Source: Propionibacteriaceae bacterium AM104-82 (GTDB lineage: Bacteria > Actinomycetota > Actinomycetes > Propionibacteriales > Propionibacteriaceae). From it: a DNA stretch of 64,000 bases. The stretch's first letter is position 1. Every line of letters starts with the position of its first letter. The notes beneath the pieces are model-generated. The model worked only from the letters and a program-made list of their open reading frames with translations. It did not search any database and was not told the origin of the DNA. Positions 54,753 to 63,021 of the stretch are shown in pieces. The stretch covers positions 124,001 through 188,000 of the forward strand of contig JAQDQK010000004.1 in NCBI GenBank assembly GCA_027658995.1, read 5' to 3'. The translations under genes were made by a program, and so were the position numbers.

Positions 54753-55895
54753 ATGCTCGACCTCGACGCACTGCGTCAGCGCTACCAGGAGGTGGCGGAT
54801 GCCGCGCCCGAGGGTCTGTGGTTCTCGCCCGGCCGGGTCAACCTGATCGGCGAACACACCGACTACAACGACGGCTTCGTGCTGCCGTTCGCGCTCGACA
54901 GGAAGGCGGTGCTCGCCGCGGGTCGTCGCGACGACGACACCCTGGTGATCGTCTCCCTGGAACTCGGCGAGCAGGTCACCCTGCCGCTGGCCGACCTGGC
55001 CCCGGGCCAGGAAGGCTGGTCCGCGTACCTGGCGGGCGTCGTGTGGGCGCTGCGCGAGGCGGGCCACGACGTCGGGGGCGCCACGCTGGTGCTGACCTCC
55101 GACGTGCCGCTCGGCGCCGGGCTGTCCAGTTCGGCAGCGATCGAGTGTGCGACGGTGGCCGCGATGGCCGACCTGTACGGCCTCGACATCGCCCCGATGG
55201 ACCGGGCGAAGCTGGCCCGGGTCGCCGAGAACGCCTATGTCGGCGCCCCGACGGGGCTGCTCGACCAGGCCGCGAGCACGCTGTGCGAGAAGGACGCGGG
55301 CCTGTTCCTGGACTGCCGCTCGCTGGAGGCCGAGCAGGTCCCGCTTCCGCTCGCGGAGCAGGGCCTCGAGATCCTGGTGCTCGACACCAGGACCCCGCAC
55401 AGCCACGTCGACGGCGAGTACGGCGCGCGCCGCGCATCCTGCGAGGAGGCCGCCGCGCTGCTGGGGGTCCCCGCGCTGCGCGACGTCACCGACCTGGACG
55501 CGGCGCTGTCCCAACTGGACGACGAGACGATGCGGCGCCGGGTGCGCCACATCGTCACGGAGAACGCGCGCGTGCTCGACGCCTTCGACGTCGCCAAGAG
55601 CGGCCACCTGGCCGACCTTGCGCCCCTCTTGGACGCCTCGCACGCGTCGATGCGCGACGACTACGAGATCACCGTCCCGACCGTCGACCTCGCCGTCGAG
55701 CAGGCCCGACGCTCCGGCGCGCTCGGCGCCCGGATGACGGGCGGCGGGTTCGGTGGCTGCATCATCGCGCTTGCCCCGTCGGGTCAGGGTGAGCGGATCG
55801 GCTCGGAGGTCGCGGCCGCCTTCGCGGAGGCCGGCTACGCGGCACCCGAATGGTTCACGGTGCTCCCCGCGCCGGGAGCAGGCCGACTGGCCTAG
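54753..55895 (+). CDS. galK: Galactokinase
   Basis: 380 aa GHMP kinase. Galactokinase signature FSPGRVNLIGEHTDYNDG (residues 25-42), ATP loop LGAGLSSSAAIECA near 121, and MTGGGFGGCIIAL near 330. Phosphorylates galactose to galactose-1-P. No other Leloir genes are in the window. Its stop shares CTAG (55892-55895) with the convergent membrane-protein gene. Confidence 0.94.
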   Translation: MLDLDALRQRYQEVADAAPEGLWFSPGRVNLIGEHTDYNDGFVLPFALDRKAVLAAGRRDDDTLVIVSLELGEQVTLPLADLAPGQEGWSAYLAGVVWALREAGHDVGGATLVLTSDVPLGAGLSSSAAIECATVAAMADLYGLDIAPMDRAKLARVAENAYVGAPTGLLDQAASTLCEKDAGLFLDCRSLEAEQVPLPLAEQGLEILVLDTRTPHSHVDGEYGARRASCEEAAALLGVPALRDVTDLDAALSQLDDETMRRRVRHIVTENARVLDAFDVAKSGHLADLAPLLDASHASMRDDYEITVPTVDLAVEQARRSGALGARMTGGGFGGCIIALAPSGQGERIGSEVAAAFAEAGYAAPEWFTVLPAPGAGRLA

Positions 55896-56287
55896 GACGC
55901 GGTGCCGTCGGTCGCGCGCTGCAACTCGCCGCGACCGACGGCAAGCACCGACGCCACCAGCGTGGCGAGCACGAACGGCGCGATCACCAGCATCAGCACG
56001 AACTGCGTCCGGTCCTCACTTGTCAGGAAACTGCCGACCGCCAACGCGTGCAGCAGCGACGACGCGACGATCAGGCCGAGCGCCCACGAGCGGCCGCGCA
56101 GCACCAGCCAAGCGATCAGGATCAGCAGCGCGCCGTAGCCGATCAGCATGGCCCCGACGCCGAGACCGAACGTGCGCGAGTTGGCCACCAGCGCCGCGAT
56201 TCCGCTCACCACGAAGGCGAGCCCCGTCAAGGCCGTCAGGATGATGGCGACCGCGAGCAGGGGTCGGCGCAGCAGGCTAAGGTTCAC
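55892..56287 (-). CDS. Four-helix membrane protein, unknown function
   Basis: 131 aa starting at GTG 56287 (VNLSLLRRPLLAVAIILTAL). Four predicted membrane helices, no charged residues within them, short basic C-terminal tail. CAGGCT ends 7 nt before the start (56300-56295 on the minus strand), supporting a leaderless transcript; upstream open frame is rejected. I do not recognise the family. Confidence 0.65.
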   Translation of the reverse strand: MNLSLLRRPLLAVAIILTALTGLAFVVSGIAALVANSRTFGLGVGAMLIGYGALLILIAWLVLRGRSWALGLIVASSLLHALAVGSFLTSEDRTQFVLMLVIAPFVLATLVASVLAVGRGELQRATDGTAS

Positions 56288-56371
56288 GCAACGAAGCCTG
56301 CCAAGGCCGCCGCCGTCGATCAAGCCGACCGACATATTTGTTAAGAACAACCCTCCCCCGGCGAGCATCTA

Positions 56372-56426
56372 TTGCCTATCGTTGGTCCCGGGGGTAACCT
56401 GCATAAGCTTGCGGAGCCTTCCGCAG
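56372..56426 (+). promoter_or_regulatory. Promoter and leader hairpin of the whiB gene
   Basis: TTGCCT (56372-56377), 17-bp spacer and TAACCT (56395-56400), predicting a start near 56407 and a leader of about 50 nt. The leader contains the inverted repeat TGCGGA/TCCGCA (about 56410-56426). Confidence 0.5.
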
Positions 56427-56458
56427 CACATTGACCCTGCCACAGAAGGAGCACAACT

Positions 56459-56710
56459 ATGGATTGGCGCCACAAGGCTGCCTGCCTCACTGAGGATCCG
56501 GAGTTGTTCTTTCCCGTTGGCAACACTGGTCCGGCGCTGCAGCAGATCGAAGAGGCCAAGAAGATCTGCGCCCGTTGCGTCGTTCGTGAACAGTGCCTCG
56601 CGTGGGCCCTTGAGGCCGGCCAGGACCACGGCGTGTGGGGTGGCCTGAGCGAGGACGAGCGCCGCGCCATCAAGCGCCGCGCCGCGCGCTCCCGCCTGCG
56701 CAACTCCTGA
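56459..56710 (+). CDS. whiB1: WhiB-family iron-sulfur regulator (WhiB1-like)
   Basis: 83 aa. [4Fe-4S] ligands Cys9, Cys37, Cys40 and Cys46 have the same numbering as mycobacterial WhiB1. The turn motif GVWGGL and a basic tail (IKRRAARSRLR) follow. WhiB1 proteins bind the housekeeping sigma factor and respond to nitric oxide. Ribosome site GAAGGAG (about 56443-56449) upstream of ATG. Confidence 0.93.
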   Translation: MDWRHKAACLTEDPELFFPVGNTGPALQQIEEAKKICARCVVREQCLAWALEAGQDHGVWGGLSEDERRAIKRRAARSRLRNS

Positions 56711-56712
56711 GG

Positions 56713-58149
56713 CTAGGCCCTCGGCACCGGCAGTTCGATCCGGGCGACCGTCCCCTGCGCGTCCGTGCGGTTGGCGATGGACAGGGTGCCGTGCAGGTCG
56801 TGCATGAGCGTCGAGATGATCGACAGCCCCAACGACTTCTGGTTGCCCAACCTGAAGTCCTCCGGCAGCCCCTGGCCGCCGTCGAGGATCGAGACGGCCA
56901 ACTGCTGGCCCTTCCGCTCCGGGAGCACCTCGACCAGGCCTGACGAACTGTTCAGGCCGTGCTCGATGGCGTTCTGGCACAACTCGGTGATGATCATCGA
57001 CAGCGACGTCGCCATGTCGGCGGGAACCACCCCGAAGGTGCCGCGGCGCACCGCGCGGACCGTGCCGTTCGACGCGGCGAGGTCGCCGACCATGTCGAGG
57101 ATCTTGTCGCACACCTCGTCGAAGGAGACCTCCTCCACCAGCGAGTAGGACAGCGTCTCGTGCACCATCGCGATCGAGGAGACGCGCCGCATCGCGTCCC
57201 GGAGCGCCTCCTTGCCCTCCGGCGACTCCAGCCTGCGCGACTGCATCCGCAGCAGCGCGGCCACCGTCTGCAGGTTGTTCTTGACGCGGTGGTGGATCTC
57301 GCGGATGGTGGCGTCCTTGGTGACGAGCATCCGGTCGCGGCGCCGCAGGTCGGTCGTGTCGCGGCAGAGCACCAGCATCCCGGCGGAGGTCGTCTCGAAC
57401 CAGAGCGGCAGCACCACGAAGCGCATCGACGCGCTGTGGGTCTCAACATCGAACTCAAGCGTCAGGCGCCCGTCGATGTCGGCGTTGACCGTCTGCCCGA
57501 CCGACTCGACGCCGCGGCGCAGCGTGCGCGTCAGGTCGCGGAAGTGCTCGCCCTCGATGTCGCCCTGCGCCCCGAGCCTGCGGTAGCCGGTGATCGCGTT
57601 GGGGCTGGCGTAGGAGATGATCCCGTCTGGCTGGACCCGCAGCACGCCGTCGGCGGGTCGCGGCGCGAGCGCCTTGTCCGACGGCGGCACGAGCGGGAAC
57701 TCGCCGCGCATCAGCATCTGGGTGAGGATCTCGGCGGCCTCCAGGAAGTTCTCCTCGAGCGCCCCGGTTGCCCGCATGCCCATCTGGTTGGTGTGCCGCT
57801 CGATGACGGCGATCGGGTGGCCGTTGCGGATCACGGGGATCGCCCACACGTCGACAGGGATGCCAGCGCTGATCGCGTTGTTGCTCGTCTCGGAGATCTC
57901 GTGGGTCATGTAGGCGACCGTGACCTGATGCTCGGGGTCGTACTCGATGCGCTCCCCCACGATGTCGTCCTCGAGGGCCGTGGGGCCCGTCACGGGACGG
58001 ATCTGCGCGGTGCACTCGAACGTGTCGCCCTCGTCGAGTGCCCTCCACAGAACCAGATCCGAGAAGCTCAGATCCGCGAGGAGGTGCCACTGGGAGACGA
58101 AGGCGTCGAGCCACTCGTCGTCGGTCATCCGGTCTACTGCTCGTGCCAC
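56713..58149 (-). CDS. pdtaS: Two-component sensor histidine kinase, PdtaS-like
   Basis: 478 aa, cytoplasmic. N-terminal GAF-like domain (WHLLADLSFSDLVLWRAL...) and PAS-like domain (DGIISYASPNAITGYRRLG), then a HisKA_2 dimerisation domain with EIHHRVKNNLQTVAALLRMQ (His286/His287) and an HATPase_c domain (ITELCQNAIEHGL; GGQGLPEDF). In mycobacteria PdtaS phosphorylates the antiterminator PdtaR; no such partner is in the window. GTG 58149 is set by CAGAGT ending 7 nt upstream (58162-58157, minus strand). Confidence 0.88.
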   Translation of the reverse strand: MARAVDRMTDDEWLDAFVSQWHLLADLSFSDLVLWRALDEGDTFECTAQIRPVTGPTALEDDIVGERIEYDPEHQVTVAYMTHEISETSNNAISAGIPVDVWAIPVIRNGHPIAVIERHTNQMGMRATGALEENFLEAAEILTQMLMRGEFPLVPPSDKALAPRPADGVLRVQPDGIISYASPNAITGYRRLGAQGDIEGEHFRDLTRTLRRGVESVGQTVNADIDGRLTLEFDVETHSASMRFVVLPLWFETTSAGMLVLCRDTTDLRRRDRMLVTKDATIREIHHRVKNNLQTVAALLRMQSRRLESPEGKEALRDAMRRVSSIAMVHETLSYSLVEEVSFDEVCDKILDMVGDLAASNGTVRAVRRGTFGVVPADMATSLSMIITELCQNAIEHGLNSSSGLVEVLPERKGQQLAVSILDGGQGLPEDFRLGNQKSLGLSIISTLMHDLHGTLSIANRTDAQGTVARIELPVPRA

Positions 58150-58196
58150 GATGCCAACTCTGCCATGCCGGGCTTTTTCATGACGACCCGGTTCTG

Positions 58197-58202
58197 GCAC
58201 AA
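58197..58202 (+). promoter_or_regulatory. -10 candidate for the bL37 gene
   Basis: CACAAT (58197-58202) lies 38 nt before the bL37 ATG. The gap to the divergent pdtaS start is 90 bp, so both promoters are packed within it. Confidence 0.35.
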
Positions 58203-58239
58203 TGTGGTGTCCGCAGATTCAGCCACGAGGAGTCCCGAT

Positions 58240-58314
58240 ATGGGTAAGACCGGTCGCAAGCGCCGCGCGCGTCGCAAGAACAAGGCCAACCACGGCAAGC
58301 GTCCCAACGCCTGA
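58240..58314 (+). CDS. 50S ribosomal protein bL37 (24 residues)
   Basis: 24 aa: MGKTGRKRRARRKNKANHGK followed by RPNA. It matches the tiny basic actinobacterial ribosomal protein bL37 (AURKAIP1/COX24-like), found in mycobacterial 50S structures. Ribosome site GAGGAG lies 6-7 nt before ATG 58240. Own terminator follows. Too short for usual gene finders. Confidence 0.93.
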   Translation: MGKTGRKRRARRKNKANHGKRPNA

Positions 58315-58337
58315 GCCGTCGCCTCGACGAGGCAGAT

Positions 58338-58366
58338 AAGCCCCCGCTGTGTGCGGGGGCTTCTTC
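58338..58366 (+). terminator. Terminator after bL37, possibly bidirectional
   Basis: Perfect 10-bp stem AAGCCCCCGC (58338-58347) with GCGGGGGCTT (58353-58362), loop TGTGT, followed by CTTC. It may also stop rsrA transcription from the other side. Confidence 0.85.
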
Positions 58367-58376
58367 ATGTCCTGGG

Positions 58377-58643
58377 TCACCGACGGGTGATGCGCATCGT
58401 CTGGATCCGCGCAGCCAGCGTTGCAGGGGCCTTGTCGACCGGCTGGCTGCGCACGATCATCTCGGTGATCGTCGATTCGATCTCGAAGTTCTCCATACAT
58501 CGCTCGCACGCGTGCAGGTGGATCCGGATGGCGTCGGCGTCGGCCTCGACCAGTTCGTCGTGGAGGAAGGCGTGGACGCGGGCGAGGGCCTGCACGCACT
58601 CGTCCATCTCGTCATGTTCCTGGGACATACCCATGGCGCTCAT
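58377..58643 (-). CDS. rsrA: Zinc anti-sigma factor RsrA
   Basis: 88 aa. Redox-sensitive HxxxCxxC motif (His42-Leu-His-Ala-Cys46-Glu-Arg-Cys49) plus an N-terminal Cys16, the set of thiols and ligands known from Streptomyces RsrA. Releases SigR when oxidised. ATG 58643 overlaps the sigR stop (TGATG), with GAGGA just upstream, so sigma and anti-sigma factors are made together. Confidence 0.94.
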   Translation of the reverse strand: MSAMGMSQEHDEMDECVQALARVHAFLHDELVEADADAIRIHLHACERCMENFEIESTITEMIVRSQPVDKAPATLAARIQTMRITRR

Positions 58644-59344
58644 CAGCGTCCTCCCTCCCGTGTGTCGTTTCGTCCGATGCCCAGTTCCTTGGCGTGGTCG
58701 GCGAGTAACTCGCGCAGTTGGGCACGGCCCCGGTTCAGCCGACTCATCACGGTGCCGATCGGGGTGCCCATGATCTCGGCGATCTCCTTGTAGGAGAACC
58801 CGTCGACGTCGCTGAGCAGCACCGCGGTGCGGAAGTTCTCGGGCAACTGCGCGATGGCCTGTGCGACCACGGCGTCGGGCGTCTGGTCGAGCGCCTCCAT
58901 CTCGGCGCTACGCAGGCCGGTGGAGTCGTGCGAGGCGGCCCGGGCCAACTGCCAGTCGGTGACGGAGTCGTCGCCGGTGCTCTTGGGGGTGCGCTGCGCC
59001 TTGCGGTAGGCGTTGATGTAGGTGTTGGTCAGGATCCGGTACAGCCAGGCGCGCAGATTGGTCCCTGGCGTGAACGTGTGGCGCGAGGCGAAGGCCTTCG
59101 CGTAGGTGTCCTGCACCACGTCCTCGGCGTCGGCCGGGTTGCGCGTCATCCGCAGCGCGGCCGCGTACAGCTTGTCGAGATGGCTCAGCGCTTCCTCCTC
59201 GAAGGCTGCCGCTGCGGCCTCTTCGAGGGTGGCGTCTGCCGACGCTGCCACCAGATCCTGATCTTCCATCAGGTACGACAATAGCGCCGAGTCCACGATC
59301 GACTCGGCGATGGTCACCACCGGTGGCACCTTCGTGAGCGTCAT
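58643..59344 (-). CDS. sigR: ECF sigma factor SigR/SigH
   Basis: 233 aa. Region 2 ([20 protein letters not shown]; then [20 protein letters not shown]) and region 4 ([20 protein letters not shown]; then [20 protein letters not shown]) match SigR/SigH closely. Directs the thiol-oxidative stress regulon. ATG 59344 ([10 protein letters not shown]) is chosen because a SigR-type promoter ends 6 nt upstream; ATG 59268 is an alternative. The open frame continues upstream through the SRAP gene, but that part is a shadow. Confidence 0.94.
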   Translation of the reverse strand: MTLTKVPPVVTIAESIVDSALLSYLMEDQDLVAASADATLEEAAAAAFEEEALSHLDKLYAAALRMTRNPADAEDVVQDTYAKAFASRHTFTPGTNLRAWLYRILTNTYINAYRKAQRTPKSTGDDSVTDWQLARAASHDSTGLRSAEMEALDQTPDAVVAQAIAQLPENFRTAVLLSDVDGFSYKEIAEIMGTPIGTVMSRLNRGRAQLRELLADHAKELGIGRNDTREGGR

Positions 59345-59350
59345 GTGTGG

Positions 59351-59380
59351 GACAACGTCAACTGTCGCCGCGATATTCCC
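59351..59380 (-). promoter_or_regulatory. SigR-dependent autoregulatory promoter
   Basis: On the minus strand GGGAAT (59380-59375), an 18-bp spacer and GTTGTC (59356-59351). This matches the known SigR consensus (GGGAAT-N18-GTT). The -10 ends 6 nt before the sigR ATG, so the stress-induced transcript should be leaderless. Confidence 0.82.
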
Positions 59381-59406
59381 GGGCGACCTGACGGCGAGGC
59401 CGCCGC

Positions 59407-60099
59407 TCAGCCCGCCGGGGCGATCAGGTCGGGGCCGTCGTTCCCGACGAAGCTGACGGCGCGCGACACCTTGCGGTGCGCGAGCGTCAGCGGGGTCTCG
59501 AGCAGCGCGACCGCCGCCCGCGCGTCGGTGAGGCTCGGGTCGAGCCAGTCGTCGTAGGAGTCGGCAGGCACGATCATCGGCATCCGGTCGTGCACCCAGC
59601 CGAGTTCGTCGGTGGCCTCCGTCGTGATGATGGTGGTCGACGCGACCCAGCCGTCGGGCCCCTTCCAGAACTCGTACAGCCCCGCCATCACGAACGGTTC
59701 GGCCTGCGGGTAGAGGAAGTAGGGCTGCTTGACGGGCTTCGCGGCTCCCGCGACCTGCTCGGGGCGCCACTCGTAGTAGCCGATCGACGGAAGCAGGCAG
59801 CGCCTGGCGGAGGCGGCCTTCCTGAAGGAGGGCTTCTCGGTGACGGTCTCGACGCGCGCGTTGATCATCGTGGCGGTGGGCGCCTTGGCCCAACTGGGCA
59901 CGAGGCCCCAGCGCAGCCCCACGAGCTTGCGGGTCTGCTCGCCGTCCTTGGCCCGTTCGACCACGGCGGGAACGGTGTCGGTGGGAGCGATGTTGTAGCG
60001 GGGCTCGCACACCTCGTCCATGCCCTCGTCGACGAAGGAGATCTCGAACTCCTCGACGAGTTCGTCTGGGTTGGCAGTGGCCGCATACCGTCCGCACAT
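59407..60099 (-). CDS. SOS response-associated peptidase (SRAP/YedK family)
   Basis: 230 aa. Catalytic Cys2 (MCGRYA), NIAPTD near residue 36, MINARVET near 78, GYYEWRP near 107, and the His near 163 (VHDRMPMIV) are the SRAP active-site set. The family crosslinks to abasic sites in single-stranded DNA. Start is set by TAGGCT ending 6 nt upstream (60111-60106, minus strand). Downstream end lies 62 nt from the sigR start. Confidence 0.94.
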   Translation of the reverse strand: MCGRYAATANPDELVEEFEISFVDEGMDEVCEPRYNIAPTDTVPAVVERAKDGEQTRKLVGLRWGLVPSWAKAPTATMINARVETVTEKPSFRKAASARRCLLPSIGYYEWRPEQVAGAAKPVKQPYFLYPQAEPFVMAGLYEFWKGPDGWVASTTIITTEATDELGWVHDRMPMIVPADSYDDWLDPSLTDARAAVALLETPLTLAHRKVSRAVSFVGNDGPDLIAPAG

Positions 60100-60105
60100 G
60101 TCGCC

Positions 60106-60118
60106 AGCCTAGTAGGGT
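60106..60118. promoter_or_regulatory. Back-to-back divergent -10 elements (SRAP and doxX)
   Basis: AGCCTA (60106-60111; TAGGCT on the minus strand) serves the SRAP gene and TAGGGT (60113-60118) serves the doxX-like gene. They are 1 nt apart. Each ends 6 nt from its own ATG, and only 25 bp separate the two coding regions. Confidence 0.7.
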
Positions 60119-60124
60119 GGCGAC

Positions 60125-60739
60125 ATGAGTCTCTTGCGATTTGTTGCCCGGAGCATGTTCGCCGGCTACTTCATCACGGAAGGCGTCAAGGCGGTCACCA
60201 AGCCCGCCGAGATCGCCCCTGATGCTGAAGCCTTCGCCTCGACCGTCACGCCACTGCTGCAGCGCGTCGTGCCCGCGGACGTGTCGTCCTACGTTCCCGA
60301 GAAGGCGGAGACGTGGGTGCGGATCTCCGGGGTCGCCCAGATCGCGGGCGGAGCCATGTTCGCCACCGGCATCGGCAGGCGGATCGGTGCGCTGCTGCTC
60401 GCCAAGGCCAGCGTGCTCAACGTCGCCATGGCGCTGCCAGGCAAGGACGCCCCCAAGACCGCCAAGGATTCCGCGCGTCCCGAGGTGCTGCGCAACGTGG
60501 CGCTGCTCGGCGCCTCGATCCTCGCGATGCAGGACACCCAGGGCAAGCCGAGCCTCGCCTGGCGCGCCGACCATGCCGCGAAGGTGACGGAGAAGAAGGC
60601 CGCCGCGCTCGGCGAGGACATCTCCAAGTCGACGAAGGCTGCCGCCGCGAAGGCCGAGAAGAAGGCCAAGAAGCTTGCCCGCAAGGCACGCAAGCAGGCC
60701 AAGCAGCTCAGTAAGAAGATCGACGCCGTCACCTCGTGA
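60125..60739 (+). CDS. DoxX-family membrane protein with Lys-rich tail
   Basis: 204 aa. DoxX domain (about 1-150) with an N-terminal helix [40 protein letters not shown] and about four membrane helices. The C-terminal 50 residues are Ala/Lys-rich ([20 protein letters not shown]), basic and probably helical. The family is linked with redox or thiol homeostasis in mycobacteria, a loose link to nearby sigR. The stop overlaps the aroA start. Confidence 0.82.
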   Translation: MSLLRFVARSMFAGYFITEGVKAVTKPAEIAPDAEAFASTVTPLLQRVVPADVSSYVPEKAETWVRISGVAQIAGGAMFATGIGRRIGALLLAKASVLNVAMALPGKDAPKTAKDSARPEVLRNVALLGASILAMQDTQGKPSLAWRADHAAKVTEKKAAALGEDISKSTKAAAAKAEKKAKKLARKARKQAKQLSKKIDAVTS

Positions 60740-61992
60740 TGCAGCGACCCCTTCCCCACGCATCCGCCCCCGTCCGCGGTGAGGTGATCGTCCCCGGGTC
60801 GAAGTCGGAAACCAACCGCGCCCTGGTGCTCGCCGCGCTCGCGACCGGCCCCAGCCTGCTCGACGGGGTCCTCGAGTCGCGCGACTCCGCGCTGATGATC
60901 GACGCCCTTCGAGCACTCGGCGTCTCCATCGAGACCGACGGCACCCGCGCCCGCGTCTCGCCCCCCGTCCGGTTCACCGGGGCCAGGGACATCGACTGCG
61001 GCCTCGCGGGCACCGTGATGCGTTTCGCCCCGCCCGTGGCGATGCTGGCCGACGGGCCCTCCGGCTTCGTGGGCGACCCGCACGCCTCGGAGCGCCCGAT
61101 GGGGCCGCTGCTGGAGGGGCTTCGACAGTTGGGCGCCATCGTCACCGGCGACCGGTTGCCGTTCAGGATCAGCCCTCCCGCGCAGTACGGCGCGACGGTG
61201 TCCATCGACGCGTCCGACTCCAGCCAGTTCGTCTCCGGCCTGCTGCTGATCGGAGCGCGGCTCCCCGAGGGCCTGACGCTGCGCCACACCGGCGACGTGC
61301 TGCCCTCGCGTCCGCACATCGACATGACGGCCGCGATGCTGCGCGACCGGGGCGTCAGCGTCGCGGAGCCGGATGGTCGCACCTGGCGGGTCGCGCACGG
61401 GCCGATCGCGGCCAAGGACGCCACCATCGAGCCCGACCTGACCAACGCGTCGGTGTTCCTTGCCGCGGCCGCCATCACGGGCGGCGAGGTCTCGGTCGCC
61501 GGCTGGCCGCGCCGCTCGCTGCAGCCAGGCGCGCTGTTCCTCGACGTGGTCGAGTCGATGGGCGCCAAGGTGACCCGCTCGGCGGGGAAGGTCACGGTAC
61601 ACGGCACCGGGACGCTGCACGGGATCGACGTCGACCTCGGCGCCGCGTCCGAACTGACGCCCGTGGTGGCGGCGCTCGGCGCCCTCGCCGAGGGGACGAC
61701 CACGATCTCCGGGGTCGCGCACATCCGCGGCCACGAGACGGACCGGCTCGCCGCGCTCGTCACCGAGCTGCGGCGGATCGGCGTCGACGCGTCAGAGACC
61801 GAGGACGGGCTGCGTATCGTCGGGGGCGGAGACCTTCGCCCCGCGGTGCTGCACGCCTACGCCGACCACAGGATGGTGCACTTCGCCGCCCTGCTCGCGC
61901 TGCGGGTCAGCGGCATCGGGATCGACGACATCGAGTGTGTGTCCAAGACCATGCCGCGTTTCCCGACCGAATGGGCCGGCCTCATCGGATGA
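60739..61992 (+). CDS. aroA: 3-phosphoshikimate 1-carboxyvinyltransferase (EPSP synthase)
   Basis: 417 aa. PEP/shikimate-3-P motifs [20 protein letters not shown] (residues 19-38), [12 protein letters not shown] near 89, [15 protein letters not shown], and late [16 protein letters not shown]. Sixth step of the shikimate pathway. ATG 60739 overlaps the doxX stop by 1 nt; GTG 60736, just before it, is the alternative. Overlaps rsgA by 4 nt (ATGA). aroA-rsgA-hisN is a common actinobacterial string. Confidence 0.94.
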   Translation: MQRPLPHASAPVRGEVIVPGSKSETNRALVLAALATGPSLLDGVLESRDSALMIDALRALGVSIETDGTRARVSPPVRFTGARDIDCGLAGTVMRFAPPVAMLADGPSGFVGDPHASERPMGPLLEGLRQLGAIVTGDRLPFRISPPAQYGATVSIDASDSSQFVSGLLLIGARLPEGLTLRHTGDVLPSRPHIDMTAAMLRDRGVSVAEPDGRTWRVAHGPIAAKDATIEPDLTNASVFLAAAAITGGEVSVAGWPRRSLQPGALFLDVVESMGAKVTRSAGKVTVHGTGTLHGIDVDLGAASELTPVVAALGALAEGTTTISGVAHIRGHETDRLAALVTELRRIGVDASETEDGLRIVGGGDLRPAVLHAYADHRMVHFAALLALRVSGIGIDDIECVSKTMPRFPTEWAGLIG

Positions 61993-62957
61993 GCATCCAC
62001 GAGGACGACCACACCGGATTCGACCGGCCGCGCAAGCGCAGCCGCCCCCGCACCAAGGACAGGCCCAACTACTCCGCGCTTCCGGTCGCCCGGGTCGTGT
62101 CGATCGACCGTGGCCGCTACCGCTGCCTGATCGAGGACCGGATCGTCTCGGCGGTGCGCGGCAGGCTGATCGCGCGCAAGGGAATCATCGTCGGCGACGA
62201 GGTGCGCCTGGACGGCGACACGAGCGGCGACGAGGGCACCCTCGCCCGCGTCGTCGAGGTGCTGGAGCGTTCCACGATGCTGCGCCGCAGCGCCGACGAC
62301 GCGGACACCTTCGAGCGGCCGATCGTAGCCAACGCCGACCAGCTGTTCATCGTCACGGCCTTGGCGGACCCGCCGCCGCGGATGGGCATGATCGACCGGA
62401 TCCTGGTGGCGGCCTACGACGCCGGGATCGCACCGATGCTGTGCCTGACGAAGGCCGACCTCGCAAGCCCCGACGAGCTTCGCGCCGCCTACGAACCGCT
62501 CGGCGTCCCGATCCTGGTCACCGACCCGGAGGCAGACCTGACGCCAGTGCGCGAGGCGCTGACGGATCACGTGACGGTGTTCGTCGGCCACTCCGGTGTC
62601 GGCAAGTCGACTCTGGTGAACCGGCTCATCCCCGACGCGCACCGCGCCACCGGAGAGGTCTCCGAACTGACGGGCAAGGGCAGGCACACGTCGACGTCGG
62701 CCGTCGCCATGGAACTGCCCGAGGGCGGCTGGATCATCGACACCCCCGGCGTCCGCTCGTTCGGGATCAGCCACGTGCGGCCCGACTCGATCCTCGGCGC
62801 CTTCCCCGACCTGGCCGAGTACGCCGAGGACTGCCCGCGCGGGTGTCGCCATGAGACCGATGCACCGGAGTGCGCGCTCGACGACGCCGTCGCCGACGGC
62901 CGGCTCGCGCCGGAGCGGCTCGCCTCGTTCCGCCGGATGGAACGGGCCTTCGTCTAG
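61989..62957 (+). CDS. rsgA: Ribosome small subunit-dependent GTPase A
   Basis: 322 aa, starting [22 protein letters not shown]-fold (about 35-105), then a circularly permuted GTPase: G4 LTKADL comes before G1 GHSGVGKST and G3 DTPGVR. A C-terminal zinc site follows, CPRGCRHETDAPECAL. Checkpoint in 30S maturation. ATG overlaps the aroA stop; an open frame upstream is inside aroA. Confidence 0.95.
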   Translation: MSIHEDDHTGFDRPRKRSRPRTKDRPNYSALPVARVVSIDRGRYRCLIEDRIVSAVRGRLIARKGIIVGDEVRLDGDTSGDEGTLARVVEVLERSTMLRRSADDADTFERPIVANADQLFIVTALADPPPRMGMIDRILVAAYDAGIAPMLCLTKADLASPDELRAAYEPLGVPILVTDPEADLTPVREALTDHVTVFVGHSGVGKSTLVNRLIPDAHRATGEVSELTGKGRHTSTSAVAMELPEGGWIIDTPGVRSFGISHVRPDSILGAFPDLAEYAEDCPRGCRHETDAPECALDDAVADGRLAPERLASFRRMERAFV

Positions 62958-63006
62958 GCCGACGCCCATGCCAGTGCGTCGCGCGACGAATGGTGGCTGG
63001 CTTCGG

Positions 63007-63021
63007 TAAGTTGGGAGCATG
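63007..63021 (+). promoter_or_regulatory. -10 element for leaderless hisN start
   Basis: TAAGTT (63007-63012) ends 6 nt before ATG 63019. The gene therefore has its own promoter, independent of aroA-rsgA. Confidence 0.55.

Noticed and set aside
59345..60916. Very long sigR frame (757 codons)
   Set aside because: The upstream part is antisense to doxX and out of frame with the SRAP gene. The SigR promoter at 59351-59380 fixes the start.
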